This document shows positions 11,520-24,117 of a stretch of DNA of 64,000 nucleotides, in pieces (the first letter of the stretch is position 1; each line of letters opens with the position of its first letter). The notes under the pieces were generated by a model. That model was not told the DNA's origin. It saw only the letters and a list, made by a program, of their open reading frames with translations, and did not search any database. The DNA comes from Warburgia ugandensis (lineage: Eukaryota > Streptophyta > Magnoliopsida > Canellales > Canellaceae), in contig CP141134.1 in assembly GCA_035236585.1 (NCBI GenBank), positions 18,964,414 to 19,028,413 of the forward strand, in the 5' to 3' direction. Position numbers and translations under genes: made by a program.

Positions 11520-12042
11520 CTAATATGCAAGAAAAGTAGTAAACTAATGCAAACCTTAGAACGCAAGTAGTATAAGTGAATGTTATATACTCTACTTTAT
11601 CATCCACAATCCAACTATATTAAATGCAAGATACTTTAGGCAATGGAAAGAAATTAGGATATCTCCTAGTGGGGTCCTGGATTTAATCTTCTCATACAAG
11701 GTGGGTCCATGTACATGCCACCTCTTCCATGTTACGATGACCCACTCTTGACCTGTATTACCCTTTATTTTAAATTTCAATGAATTGTGGTATACAAAAA
11801 TTTACAAGTATGTCCTGACTACAATCAACAAATAAAAATAATTAAAGAAAACTATCCAAAATCTCCCTCCAAGTCTTTATTCTTCTCTAAATTCCTATAC
11901 AAATGAAAAGGAAAGTATCAAATTCTTTCAAGAATAAGAAAAGTATGCAAAAATAAAAGTAACTATCTTATATGCAATCCTAAGACAACGATTAGTGGTA
12001 AAGTAAAAAAACATAGATTTTAATCAAACTCCATTTTGAGTT
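11520..12042. other. Short internal remnant next to an Athila-like primer-binding site
   Basis: It lies between the Del-like LTR and a minus-strand primer-binding site. By position it is the start of the internal region of an Athila/Tat-like element whose remainder has been lost. No coding domain can be read. Confidence 0.35.
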
Positions 12043-13960
12043 CCTAGCAACAACACCAAAAACTTAATGTGTCTTAATCATTACTCTAAGTTAATGGCTC
12101 TAGTAAAGTATAGAATCAACAAATATGGGTTGATCCCACGAGACTCTTTGATAAATGGAGTTAACTTAAATCTTAAGTTACTTTTACTTTAACCTAGTGA
12201 ACTTCAAAGGAGGGAAAGAATTCTAAACTAAAGCAACTAAACTAAATCAAAGCAAGGAAACTATCTAAGGAAACAAGTAAAGAACTAAACTAACTAAGTA
12301 AAGGAAAGAACTTTTTCATTAATCTAACTTTGGTTGCAATAGAAAGAAAAAATATGAAAGAAAAACAAAGTAAAGAAGAAACTTCCTTGAAGTGGGTACT
12401 ATAGGATTCTTTGTTGTGTCACTTAACAAGGCTCTTTACACATCCTCTTCCTCAAATCTAGGCTTGAACTTTACTTTACAGTCTTCTTGTTGTGTCACCC
12501 AACAAGGCGTATACACTTATATTTAGCCCAAAGTACACTAATCTACAACCAAGCTTTTCTCATCTTCTTAACTCAACATGCCACAAATCTAATGAAATCT
12601 TCAACCATGCTTAGGAATTAGAAGAGTCTTTGACTACCATTAGAAGGTATTTTTCCTTTTCTTTTATTCCCAAATCCCAAAGAAAGAAAACAAAGAGTAG
12701 AATAGAAGGTGGAAGATAGAAGAACAAGATATGTGGAAGAAAAGGATGGGAGGAAGAGAATATAGAGATGGATTGAATATGCGTGTGAAATAAAGAGAGG
12801 TGGTGGGTGTATAATACCAAAGGAATAAGAAGAATGGGAGAAGAAGAATATGGAGGAAAGAAATAAAGGGAAGTGGAGATGGAAGTGCTTCCTTACCTCT
12901 TCTCCAAGGGATTGACTTTGATCTTGTGGGAGATTTGGCAAAGGTGATTTCTCTCCCTCTGTTTCACCTAATTTGGGTTTCAAGTACGAGGAAACAGTAA
13001 GAGAAATTTATGTCATTCAGAACATCTCTATTTATAGACCTTTAATATAGGATTTAAGAGGATTGAGTGGTTGAGATCAAGTCATTTAAGTTAAATTTGA
13101 ACTAAGGCTTAGATGGGAAATAGAGTGGAGATGGAAGGGAAAGGAAAAGAAAGAGGAAAGGCTAAGGGATGAAGGAAAAAAGCGGGGAAAGGAATGGAAT
13201 ATAATGAGGAAAGAAGAGGTAGCTTAGGAAGGGAAGGAGGTGGAATAAAATAGGAAAGTGGCTGTTGGAGAGGGAAGGCCCACCCTTTTCTAATTGGAGT
13301 TTGGGTTGGAATTTGGAAGGTGGTAAGTAGAAAATAAAGGAAAATAACTTGGTGGTAGGGTAAGGAATAAGTGGAAAAATAAATAAAGGAAAAGAAAAGA
13401 GAAAGACATAAAAAGGAGGTGAAGAAAGCAAGTGAGATTCAAATTAAAAAAGTCCTAGGGGGCGGATGGGATGGCATGTTCTTCCATGTGGTGTAAGTGT
13501 TTGATTTCAGAAACTGTAAAAGAATGTGGACCATTGGATGAGGATGGATCGTTGAGATCTTCCTTTTCTTAGGATTTGAGGTTGACTTTTCAACGTGGGA
13601 AAAGTGGCTAGGGTTTTGATCTTTCCAATAATTCATTACTACCCATTATCTCATACTTACCCTTCTAGGATGGATGGAATCCCTTTATAATATGTAAATC
13701 TTCCTTAAACTTCATTTTCTCTTCATCATTGGAATGGATTGCCCTGAGACAAATGGCCTTGATTCTTAGAGATCTTCATATGCTCATGTGGACCAATTGT
13801 GCTTCAAGATCTTATATGGATAAGACATCCAATCTTCGATTGATCTTTTTCCTTTGGTTGAGTACAAGAGAGAAAATAAGTAAAAAGTATTCATGTGGGC
13901 TTCAGTGTTCTTTTAGTTTTGAGACGCTTTCATTGTATATGATTCTATTGCATATAAATT
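12043..13960 (-). repeat. Athila/Tat-like LTR with adjacent primer-binding site (minus strand)
   Basis: On the minus strand an LTR-like sequence ends near 12068 (..GACACA). After about ten bases it is followed by TGGTGTTGTTGCTAGG (12043-12058), a decayed form of the TGGCGCCGTTGCCGGGG primer-binding site common in Athila/Tat elements. Near the end is the GTGGGATCAACCC motif seen in this LTR class. A TATA box for the minus strand (CTATAAATAG) lies at 13028-13037. The middle (12600-13440) is strongly purine-rich on the plus strand and produces long spurious frames. The outer boundary near 13960 is uncertain. Confidence 0.5.
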
Positions 13961-14369
13961 GAACTTCTCTCATGAGATTTTTAAGGTGGTGAGATGTATG
14001 CAAGTCTGCAAGAATTGAAATTTGCCACCTTTGCACCCTTATTTGAGTAGGAGTTGTACATGGGATTTTTTGATTGCCTAATGATTATTCTAAACCTCTA
14101 GAACTTCATTTTTTATGTGCCTGACCAATAATGTAGCTCAGAATGTGAAGTTGCTCTTTCAAGTGTAAAATTGACAAATTTTTGCACTTTTTCATTTGTA
14201 ACATGGACGTGCATAATAGTAGAATTAACCCTAGTTACTAATAATTAAGCAATCAAATTTAGGTAAAGAAAGTCCTTTGTGCTTCTCCCATCCACTTATA
14301 CATTCCACTTTTCAAACATTCGATGATTGGAGTAATGATAGTATTGAAGTTTCTAATGAACCTCATGTA
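13961..14369. other. Unassigned AT-rich spacer between gypsy relics
   Basis: No coding domain, LTR end or simple repeat is recognisable. By position it is probably transposon debris. Confidence 0.3.
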
Positions 14370-16790
14370 GAATAAAGCTCAGCCATTGAAGCTTTTAATA
14401 TCAAGAGAGTCTTAGGAACTGGCCAACTAACAATAGTGTCCACCTTGCTTCGGTCCATCTTCACTCCGTCCACCAAAACAGCATAGCCTAAGAAAATTAG
14501 GCTATCTGTGGAAAAGTTGCACTTCTTCAAGTTGTCGTACAATTTTTTTCTCTCAACAATTGTAACACTTGTTGACGATGTTTTAAGTGCTCCTCTGGCC
14601 CTTACTACACACTAATATGTCATTAAATATACAAAAACAAACTTATAATTAAAGGGTTTAAAGACGTGAATCATTAAATGGATGAATATATTAGGCACAT
14701 TAGAAAAACCAAAGGGCATTGCGAACCACTAGCACAAGCCATCTTGAGTTTAAATGTGGTTTTCTATTCATCACATGCTCTCATGTGAATCTGATGATAG
14801 CCATTAAAAAGATCTATTTGGAAAAAAGTCATTGCCACATGTAGTTGATCTAATAGGTCGTCTAGGTGGGGAATTGGAAACCAATAAATAATTGCAATCT
14901 TGTTCATCGCCTTGCTATTGATGCATATCCTTTATGAACCATCCTTCTTTGGCACAAGAAGGGAGATATTGCACATGCACTTTTTCTTTGGCAGACCAAA
15001 CCACACCCCATGACCTTTAGGCTGCATGATGACAACTTTACCATTGCCCCAAGGCTCCCCTTCTTGTATATCTCACAAGTGAGGTAGGCCATTGGGGATA
15101 TCCTTAAGAAACACATCTTCATATTCTCTTAATAAGGAACATATAATTGAAGGTTGTAGTCTCATCATTAGTTTCCCTGCCTCATCTACATTGCATGCAG
15201 CATTTAAATTTTCTACAAACGATTCAACTTTTTTCTTGTTGCTATAATGAATCACATCTAAAGATTTTGAAATTATTTTAGGTTTTAAGGGTGCCAATAT
15301 TATCTTTTCAGCATGGAACATAAAAGTTATAAGTATTTTTTAACCTATCATGTTGGGCTTTCCTATTAAATTGCCATGGTTGTCCCAACGATAAGTGAAA
15401 AGCATCCATAAAATAACATCACACCAAACTTTATCTTTATAATGATTTCTAATAGAAAAGGAAACAATGCATTTGCAAATTACCTTGAATCAATTCCCTT
15501 TGCAAGCCATTTTAATTTGTAGGGTTGATGATGAGGCTTTGTCTTTAGTTTTAGCTTGTTGACTAGCTCAGTAGAGGCCGCATTTCATGCACCACATTAA
15601 ATAATCACATCACACACCTGGCCATGAGAAGCACAATGTGTGTGAGAGATGGCATAACACAACCAATCATCATCTTTTTGTATGCCACTTAAGATCCTCT
15701 ACTCCGCCAACATTTCACCTTGGTTGCTAAGAATGACATCCTATTCTTCTTCAAAACTTGATAATGATTCCTCTTCTTCAAACTTGGATTCTTCAACAAG
15801 AGCAACCACCTTGCAATTTGGACAAATAGAGGAAATATGTCCAAGCACTTGACATTTGAATCATCTTTTCACAGAAGAACTAGAGGATCCTGATTACTTA
15901 TTACTTTCATTCTTTGCTTGATTTTGTTTAGTTCTATTATTAGGCATCCACTTATGAACACTCCCTGGATTGAAAGTGTTCATCTTATCATATGTTTTAA
16001 AAGCATCCTTTTTTTGGAACTTCCTTTTAAGGCCCAATTTCTTATGCCTTTAAAAAACCAGTACTGTTTCAAATGTACTATGACTCTAATGTATTTTCTC
16101 AATCCACCCAAGAAGTGTACTATGGTTTGCTCTTCTGGCTCAACCACATCACTATTAAGCATGAGATGTTCAAACTTCATCATGCATTCTTCCATACTCA
16201 AAGTTCTCTATCTTAGATTCTGAATATTAAGGAACATATTTATTTGGTAATTCTAGGGTAGAATCTTAGATTATTTTTTCATCTGGTCCCAATTCCTTAT
16301 CTTATTTTTCCCATCTTGCACTCTTTGTTTATTTAGGTTACCCATGATAATGAAGTAAATTTAATTAACTTAAGAGTGACGAGCATTACCCCCTGACATC
16401 ATCCAAGAATTCCTTGTACTCAACTACTCATTTGATTATGTGTAGCCAACCAAGGAATTTGTCTGGCTGCATCATGCCTTCAAATTCAAGGATATTCACT
16501 TTCACTCCAAACATATGAAAATCACATTTTCTCCTTGAAGCATTGCTAGATAACGATCTATGATCTGAAGCTCATATTTGAAAGAAATAGAATAGGAGTC
16601 ATTTAAGGTGTTGTTGAAAGAATTGATCTCCAATTTCACACCTCTTTTACCTTGGCTACTTAGCCATTCTAGACATTCTTCTAGTTGTTTAACTTGCCTC
16701 CTCAAGTCGTTCATCTCAAGGTCTTTAGCATCCTTATCTGAAATTGTTGTACATCTTGCATAATAAAGCATTGTAACTTATAGCTACAAA
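14370..16790 (-). pseudogene. Ty3/gypsy gag-pol remnant (gag, protease-RT), third family
   Basis: Read on the minus strand from right to left. Gag N-terminal part with a coiled-coil-like DLEMNDLRRQVKQLEE at 16502-16771. Gag core at 15980-16201 (FEHLMLNSDVVEPEEQT, FLGGLRKYI). A zinc knuckle near 15800-15860 (FKCQVLGHISSICPN), whose first cysteine codon is replaced by TGA. The pre-RT linker at 15073-15321 ends YEDVFLKDIPNGLPHL. RT runs from about 15060 to 14590 in broken frames; the expected FDD box near 14630 reads YLMT. The connection domain goes to about 14380, and RNase H and integrase are missing. The linker and gag motifs differ from both the Del-like and Athila-like elements here, so this is a separate gypsy family. 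Clade assignment is left open. Confidence 0.78.
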
Positions 16791-17404
16791 ACCAATTTAA
16801 CATTAGATAACTGGGTACTAAAAGAAATATCACAAAAGATACTAAATTAAACATGCAGGAATAGCTCGAACTCAACAAATATAGAAATGTCACCACCAAA
16901 GAGTATAGAATGTTAGATAAAACATAGATAAAATGCTTTTACTTTGAGAGTTGTGTCCTTATAGGGATATAATGAATCACTGCCATAGGAAATCATGAAA
17001 CTAAACAAGTCACCATGCTTGCATATAGTTATGCCACACATCAATACAAAACTTTAGCTTATAAGCTAATTCACCACCACAATGATACATATCTCACCAC
17101 CTTCAGGATACAACACTATAAAACATCTCACAGAACTAGGAATCCACCTAGTGATACAAAAACATTTTGAACTAAGATGAACTCTAGCATCTCTTAGTCA
17201 ATAGGAAAACACGTCCAAATTCCAACCTAGAACAACATGTTAGAAGCAAAGAAACAAATCGACTTTCAATGCACTAACCTTTAAATGAAAACATCCTTGA
17301 TTATGGATGGAATAAACTCTACTTGATTGGTTTATAACTAAGGTATTTATGGATGAGAAAATCCCTATCATATAGGCAATTACAAATTATAAAAGAAAAT
17401 ATTT
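16791..17404. other. Unassigned spacer, possibly leader/LTR of the gypsy remnant
   Basis: It lies directly upstream of the minus-strand gag remnant, so a leader or 5' LTR would be expected here. I could not find a primer-binding site or a TG..CA boundary. Confidence 0.3.
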
Positions 17405-18550
17405 AGTTGCTAGTGTAGCTTTAAAATTACTCGCAAGTGCATGAATCAATGTAGTAGTTTGCATGCAAGAGAGGTCGATCCCACCAAGAATCTAACAGAT
17501 TTGGATATTGATTGGATTTTATTTGGAAAACTTAGCCTAACCAAAGAGAGATGGGTTTTGATTAAACTAGGAATTTAAACAACATGGAATAGGAACCGTG
17601 CATAAAATTAGAAACATGATCTAAAGGAAACTTTCTAAAAATAAAATTTTCAATGGAATTAGAAAATTTTCTAACTACCATGCATTCAATAAAAGAAACT
17701 GATGCAAAACTAGAATCAATAAATCTAGGTAACTTGCTAAAAATGAACTTTCTTAAACTAACACTTTCCTATACCTAAATTTAGAAACACTAAAAATAAA
17801 ACTTCCTAAAACTAAATAAGGAAACTTTATAAACTAAACTAGAAAAAAAAAACTACCTAAATAATGCTAAACTATCATGAGATCAAAAAAAAAAAAAAAC
17901 AATTTAAAGGGAAATCACCCAATCACCATGTGCATGACAATGAAGTTGTGCACATGGTTTGTGAGTGAGAAGATGGCTGCAATGCATGAACTACAAGTTT
18001 ACTAACATGAAATCTAACCTAAGCACCAACTAAAATAAGTAAAAACCTAAGTGGGTTCATAAAGAATTTTGCAAACAAAATGTATGGACTGCTAGAAATT
18101 ATACATGAATCATGAAGTGAAAAATTCTAAAAATATGATGTATATGAAACTCAAAGCAAGCAATGCATGGAAAGCAACTTGACAAGCACTTTTCATGGAA
18201 GATAACACTCAAGATTAGAAGTACTTTAATACTGCAATCAAAAAGTAATCATGCTCTTGAAACAAATTCATTTATTGACTTGAAATTACATCATAAATTT
18301 GGTGCACATGTACATAGAGAACAAGGTTGAAAATTATACACTTTTTCTTCAGTAAGATCTCAACCTCAAATCAAGGATCAATTATACTCTAATGATCCCA
18401 ATCTAAACTTATATATCATGCATTGAATTCAAGAGATAAAATTAAAGAGAAAGATAGCATGAAGATGGAAGAAAAGAACAAGTAAAATAGACCTAGATAT
18501 TAGCTACAAACAAGGAAAATATGAAGGGGAAATAAAAAGGATCAAAGCTA
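17405..18550 (-). repeat. Athila-like LTR fragment (copy A)
   Basis: The block 17873-18548 is closely similar to 28973-29440; both contain TTTAAAGGGAAATCAC, CACCATGTGCATGAC and GCAATGCATGGAAAGCAACTT. The lower end contains GGTCGATCCCACC and an ACTCGCAAGTGCATGAATCA segment, features of Athila/Tat LTR ends. At about 18550 the homology switches from LTR to the internal gag region, so the LTR is fused directly to gag. Confidence 0.7.
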
Positions 18551-20393
18551 CCAAATTAGAACATCCTCAACAACACTAAGTGGAAGATTTAATGATCTAT
18601 CTAATAACTGTAAGGTGGTATTGGTTGGTTTAAGGTTACCAAGCCTTAGTTACTCATAGACAAAGAAAGGCATCAGGTCAACACTAGCCCCTAAATCAAG
18701 TAGTGCCTTATCAATGACATGATTCAAAATAACATAAGAGATGGTAGGACAACCTAGATCTCTAAACTTAGGAGGGGTCTAGTGTTGGATCAAAGAGCTC
18801 ACATATTTGCTAAGGAAGGCTTTCTTTTACACATTAAGTTTGCGCTTTTGTGTGCAAAGTTCTTTAAGACATTTGGTATAAGTAAGAATTTCTTTAATAG
18901 CATTGAGTAATGAAATATTTATTTGCACGTGTTTAAAGACATCCATTATATCATTGAAATTGGTTCCTTTTTTTGCCTTATTTAATAACTGAGGTAAAGG
19001 AGCTTTAGCAACACAAGGTGCCTCCACTAAAGGTTCAAAAGGGGTGGGAAACTTTTGTCTTTTCTTTTTCTTTTTCTATTTTGCTTTAGCTGGTTGATTC
19101 TCCTCTAAGTTTTTCTTAGTGTGTCTTACTTTATTATCAACTTGACGACCACTCCTAAGTGTAATAATAGACTTTGCTTACTCTTGGGTTCTTTGGGTAT
19201 GTGAACTAGACCCTATTTCAAACTATCCCAAAGGGTTTGAAATTGGCTAACAATGAAACTATCCCTTTCCTCTCTCATTCAAAGCATCCAACAACTGGCA
19301 CATTTACATTTATAATTTGGCAATAACTTGGGAATTTATAGTTGATATGTCTACTCTCACTCTAGATATTGCATAAGGCCGTATTAGTCTCCTCATGTTT
19401 CTTAAGGAGCAACTCTATATTGTCCTCAATTGATGGTTTCTTTCGTTGTTGAGGAAGTTGAAAACTTGGTGGTTGTAGAGGAACTGAAGTGTTACGAAAG
19501 TTTTGTGCAGGGGGTTTCAAAGACAAACCTCCCTAAAAATTATTTTTTGACCAATGCAAGTTAGGATGCCTAGCCCACCATGGATTATAGGTCTCAAAGT
19601 ATAGATTATTGTCAGGATTGCAATATGGATTCAAATCATATGCTTGTTCCAAAAGATGTTCAATGTACACACTATTAGATGGACAAGTTGTAGCTAAATC
19701 TTCCAAGCTAGAATTATTAGCACAAACTTCTTGTGCAATTTTAGTGGATGTATTAGCAGCCATTATAGCATCTAGTTTGGTAGTCATTTTTTGAAACATA
19801 TTTTCTAACTTGTCTATTCTTCCATCTAGGGAATTAAGCTTATATTACATATCTAAGGTCACTCTTATTTCATACTGGCCTCCTTTCCTTTGATGCTGGG
19901 TATTTCTCTCTCTCCTATAGAAATCGTCTCATTGCTCAAAATTGTCAGCTAAAGTAAGAAAAAATTCATAGGTCATTGTTTCATTTTTTAACATGAGGAC
20001 CCCTCCATTGGCTGCATCCACGATTTGTCTATTTTGATGTATAAGTGCCTTATAGAAGTGCTAAACTTGTTGCAAAATTTTCAAATCCATGGTGGGAACA
20101 CTTTTGTAGTAGTTCATTCCACTTTCTCAAGTATTCACAATATTGCTCATCATACTTTTGCTGAAAATCAATTATGTCCCTACGAAGAGAATTAGTCTTA
20201 TGGATGAGAAAGAACTTTTTAGACAACTGGTCCCATGTGGCAATGGAACGTACCTCTAAAGAATTCAACCATTATTTGTCCATATCTTTCAATAGAGAAA
20301 GGGAACAACCTAAGTTTAATAGAATCATCCTAGCCATTTCAAAATTTGAATGTAGGCACAAATATTAAATAATTCCTTGACATGTTAGTATGG

Positions 20394-20475
<82 letters not shown>

Positions 20476-20958
20476 ATAATATGTTGGGAGAAACAGAATG
20501 ACTCCAGATTTGGTCAAAGTGGTTTGCATTTGTGGGTGGTAAGGTGATGCATGATGGAGTATTTAATTGGAGTGGTGCATAGAAATCTTTAATGACCTTA
20601 TACTCAACTACAGCTAGTGGGTCTGCAATGGGGTTAGGAATTTGACTATTTACCCCTTGCCTATGGGTGCGTTCAATCTTAGGATCTAATGGTACTAACT
20701 CAGTGTGTTGAGATCGACGACTTTGCATGCACTAAGATGGAAAACCTATCTAAATGATGCAACCTAACTCTATATGATGCACAATCAATCAATTGTTAAT
20801 GTTAGCAAGTTGTTTTGATAATCATTTTTAATCTGTAGGGTGGTAGCTTTGAGACCTAGATCTAAACAGCTCCTCTTTTTATCTAGGCTTGACTACTACT
20901 TACCAGTTAGGTTCAGGTATAAAGTGGTTGATACAATTCTCATGGAAGGAGGCATTTA
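18551..20958 (-). pseudogene. Athila-like gag/protease remnant (copy A)
   Basis: Paralogue of 36120-38505. On the minus strand, gag pieces read at 20050-20268 (SIATWDQLSKKF, IHKTNSLRRDI, QKYDEQYCEYLRKWNELLQKC) and at 19533-19799. The aspartic protease start DLGASVDLMPF is near 18660-18710. RT, RNase H and integrase are absent because the sequence goes straight into the LTR. A 77-base (CT)n tract splits the gag N-terminal region. Confidence 0.85.
20397..20473. repeat. (CT)n microsatellite inside gag copy A
   Basis: About 38 uninterrupted CT units lie between GTATGGATC and CCATAATATGTTGGGAG. The same flanks surround the (CT)n at 37911-37999 in copy B. Confidence 0.98.
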
Positions 20959-21206
20959 GACCTCAACAATAGTCAATCAAAGGTATGGGAAAATCACTTG
21001 GATTTTGGAAACCAACTAAAACCACGATGCTCAAAAGCCACTGGAGTGACAATAGATCTCCTCTTTCAAAAAGGGTCCTACAAGCTCGATACCCTGTCTC
21101 TTGTTACTTGATTTTAAATTAAGATTCATGAGCTATGATCATGAACATACAAGGAATTGATTTGATTACCTAGGTGGGCTAAGGATCTAGTGATGAAATC
21201 TAGTCC

Positions 21207-24100
21207 TATAACACCCTAGGATTTTCTAACATTTTATTTTTATTTTTATAATAGCATTTGGGATCCCATGAGAATTTTTTTTTATAAATTTGTTTACTAA
21301 AACATTTCTTGAAAACCTCTGAGTGTTATTTTCTTTTTCCAAAATATCAAAATTTAATTCACAACATAAGTATAATTTCGTGATAATAGAATCGAAATAA
21401 TAAACATGTCAATCCATGTCAAAATGCATCGACGCCTTTATTTTCAAACCAATAAATATCTAAAATACAATAATAATATGGCACAGGGTCTATCCATCAT
21501 AACATCCCATTAAATGTTCATCATATGTTTAACTGTCTTAATCAAATCCATAGAATAAAGTATGTAGTCCATAAAGAAAATTAAATGATAATCCTGTTTA
21601 TTAACACACATCACTGTCTATCAATCAAGTAAAGGAATCCCCCACTGCTATTACGGTTTCTCAATAGTCTTACCCTTCCTGATGTCGCGCTCAAGATCTG
21701 AGGTATTTCAAAACAAACTATTACTTGTGCAGGTACATAGACAATTAATGAAATAAATAAAATAACAATAATAACAAAATAAAATATATATCATTTATGA
21801 CGATAAAATCATTATAACTCATGCTGACATAATATCCATTTATCAAGTATGCCTAAACATGCATTCCACGGATTTAAAACATGATACAAATCAATGTAAA
21901 TGAGCATACAATAAATAATAATGGCACCCTAAGGTAATGCGTCCCACAAGCGTCATATAATCAAATATCACTAATCATGAGTACTCATATCCAACCTCTG
22001 AGTGTCGTCACACCCAGGCATACCATCCCATCACCATGCTCATCATGCAAGCACACATAATAAAAGTATGGGTCATCATGCTGCAGTGGCAACCCTCCAT
22101 GGGTCTCAACCACCGCTGCTCACCGTCGACACCATAACAAGAGACTTAGAGTCTGTCCCCATGAAAAGGTCCGGATCGGTAGTGTGGACTATCCATGTTA
22201 CCAACCCCTACCAACTGTCATCTATGGGCAGGTGTCTATCATATCACAATCCCATCACATCACAAATCTCGGAGGTTGGGTGGCTGGCCCTATCCCTCCT
22301 AGCATGACACCCACTGGGTGAGAGCACCTGTCATAGAACACAAAACACGAAAATCATATATATGCCAAAACTCAAGAGTACTCATAGCTCGCAATCCCCA
22401 AGGCACGCCCCTCATCCTGGGGTTAGCCTATAAAATGACCAGCCACCAAGTCTCCACTTTTTTTTTTCATGCAAATCCATCAATTTCAATGATGTAGTAA
22501 AGAAAAGGAATTTCTAATTATGCATAATAGATCATATCATTCTCATGAAATCATTTGTAATAAATCCATTTAACACATGATTGAAAATCAAGTAACAATC
22601 ATAGTATTGAATTCTAAATTTAGCAAAATCAACGATTTCTATTAAGTGTAAATTTAAATTCACAATCAATTATGATGTTATAATCATGCAAAGTTTGAAA
22701 ATCAAAATAAACATTAATTGTTGTCACCTACCTCAACGTGAGATTACTAAGTTTGCTTGTAAAATCCCTTTAACTTATATGTTCGGATGTACCTGTCAAT
22801 GTCACATCACTATTTTAAAATTCTTCTAAAGTAAAAGTGATTATTTATAAGTTTTTAAGTTAAATCTAGGTCCGCGTCTTCAATATGGTCACAACGCCTC
22901 TTTCGGATCGCAATTTGGACCTCTACAGCTCTCAGAAATCAAGTTTTAAGTGCAAATACCCCAAAAATAGGGTTGACAGACCATTTCAGCCTATTTGCAC
23001 CAGCGGCCCAGGTTCACGCCAGTTTATACTGGCATAAACTGGCATCACGAAGACACCCAACATTGTGATGCGTAGAGGGGACACACGGAGTCCTGGCGAC
23101 CGTGACGCACGTGTTGGCTCTCCCACAGGCACGGACGCTACGTGGGCGCACGACGACGGCTGCCCGTGTGGCATCTCCGTTGGGGTGTAATGATGGGTGT
23201 CTCGGTGTCAGTGCTAGGGCATCGATGCGGTCGATGCTACCGGAGAAGACAACTGGATTCCGGTCCTCTCCGGTGGTCCCACAGGCATCCAAATCTCGCA
23301 ATTTTTGCACCGTTTTTCTTAGAATTTCGTCTAGATTTCATTTCTACCCTCCTTTTGCACTGATTTTTCCAAAAACTATCTTTTTTATGAAAATTTTCCC
23401 ATGTTCCTAAAACTTCCATAGGTACGGTTTTTCATGTTTTTCGGCGTCTTCCACCGTCAAATTTTCCTAAAACTTAAAGGGTTTGTTGGTGGTTCCCTTA
23501 TGCACTAGATGAATGGTTGGATCTCTAGTTTAACTTTGTTTTACCCACCTATTCTCACTCCAACAGTAACGTTCCAGATTTTTCCTATTTTCCTGATTTT
23601 TCTATTATATATTTGCATATATAATATTAGAAAAAATTTAAGGGATTAAAGCTTACCTTGATTTACTATGCATTTGTGGATGTTGCCGAAGCCCAACTCG
23701 CCAGAAAAATGAAAATTTTGCAGAGGCTAGGGTTTTGGAATAGGAACGGTGTGATGAAGAGGAGTGAGGGTGATTGAGGATCAGGTTGGGATGGGGAAGC
23801 TTGTGTTTGGGAAGGGGAATGAAACTCTTCCCCTTTTAAGCTTTTCCTCCGATGTTTTCTCCAGCGAATTTGCCAGATCTGGTAGAGATGTGTAGAAGAA
23901 GGGGGTGCCGTACCCCTATAACTTCAACGGCTCATAACTCCTTCGTTTGAGCTCTGTTTTCCATATTCTTTATGGCATTGGAATCCTATCGACGAGTACT
24001 TTCTAATTTTTAAGTTTTTAAGATCAAATTCCATGTATAAATTTTTTATTTAATTTATTAAATAAATTCTTAATTTATACCTTAAATTAAGGATATTACA
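21207..24100 (-). repeat. 3' LTR of Del-like copy 2 (2.9 kb)
   Basis: It starts on the minus strand as TGTAATATCC just after the polypurine tract and ends ..GGGTGTTATA at 21207. The first 220 or so plus-strand bases match 28754-28969 closely, with shared AGGATTTTCT.ACATTTT and GCATTTGGGATCCCATGAGAA. The last base pair of the TG..CA terminus is mutated (TATAACACC against TGTAACACC). A GC-rich block sits at 22990-23290. Confidence 0.88.
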
Positions 24101-24117
24101 TCCTTCCCTCATAAAAA
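24101..24117 (-). promoter_or_regulatory. Polypurine tract of Del-like copy 2
   Basis: The minus strand reads TTTTTATGAGGGAAGGA immediately before the LTR start at 24100. This is the expected plus-strand priming site. A similar GAGGACGAAATT leader precedes the tracts of both Del copies. Confidence 0.7.

Noticed and set aside
12600-13440. Several long minus-strand frames rich in Phe, Leu, Ser and Pro
   Set aside because: They come from a purine-rich plus strand in an LTR. Such composition lacks stops by chance, and no conserved domain is visible.
20339-20728. 129-residue frame with a long Arg-Glu repeat
   Set aside because: The repeat is a translated (CT)n microsatellite inside an Athila-like gag remnant, not a natural RE-rich protein.
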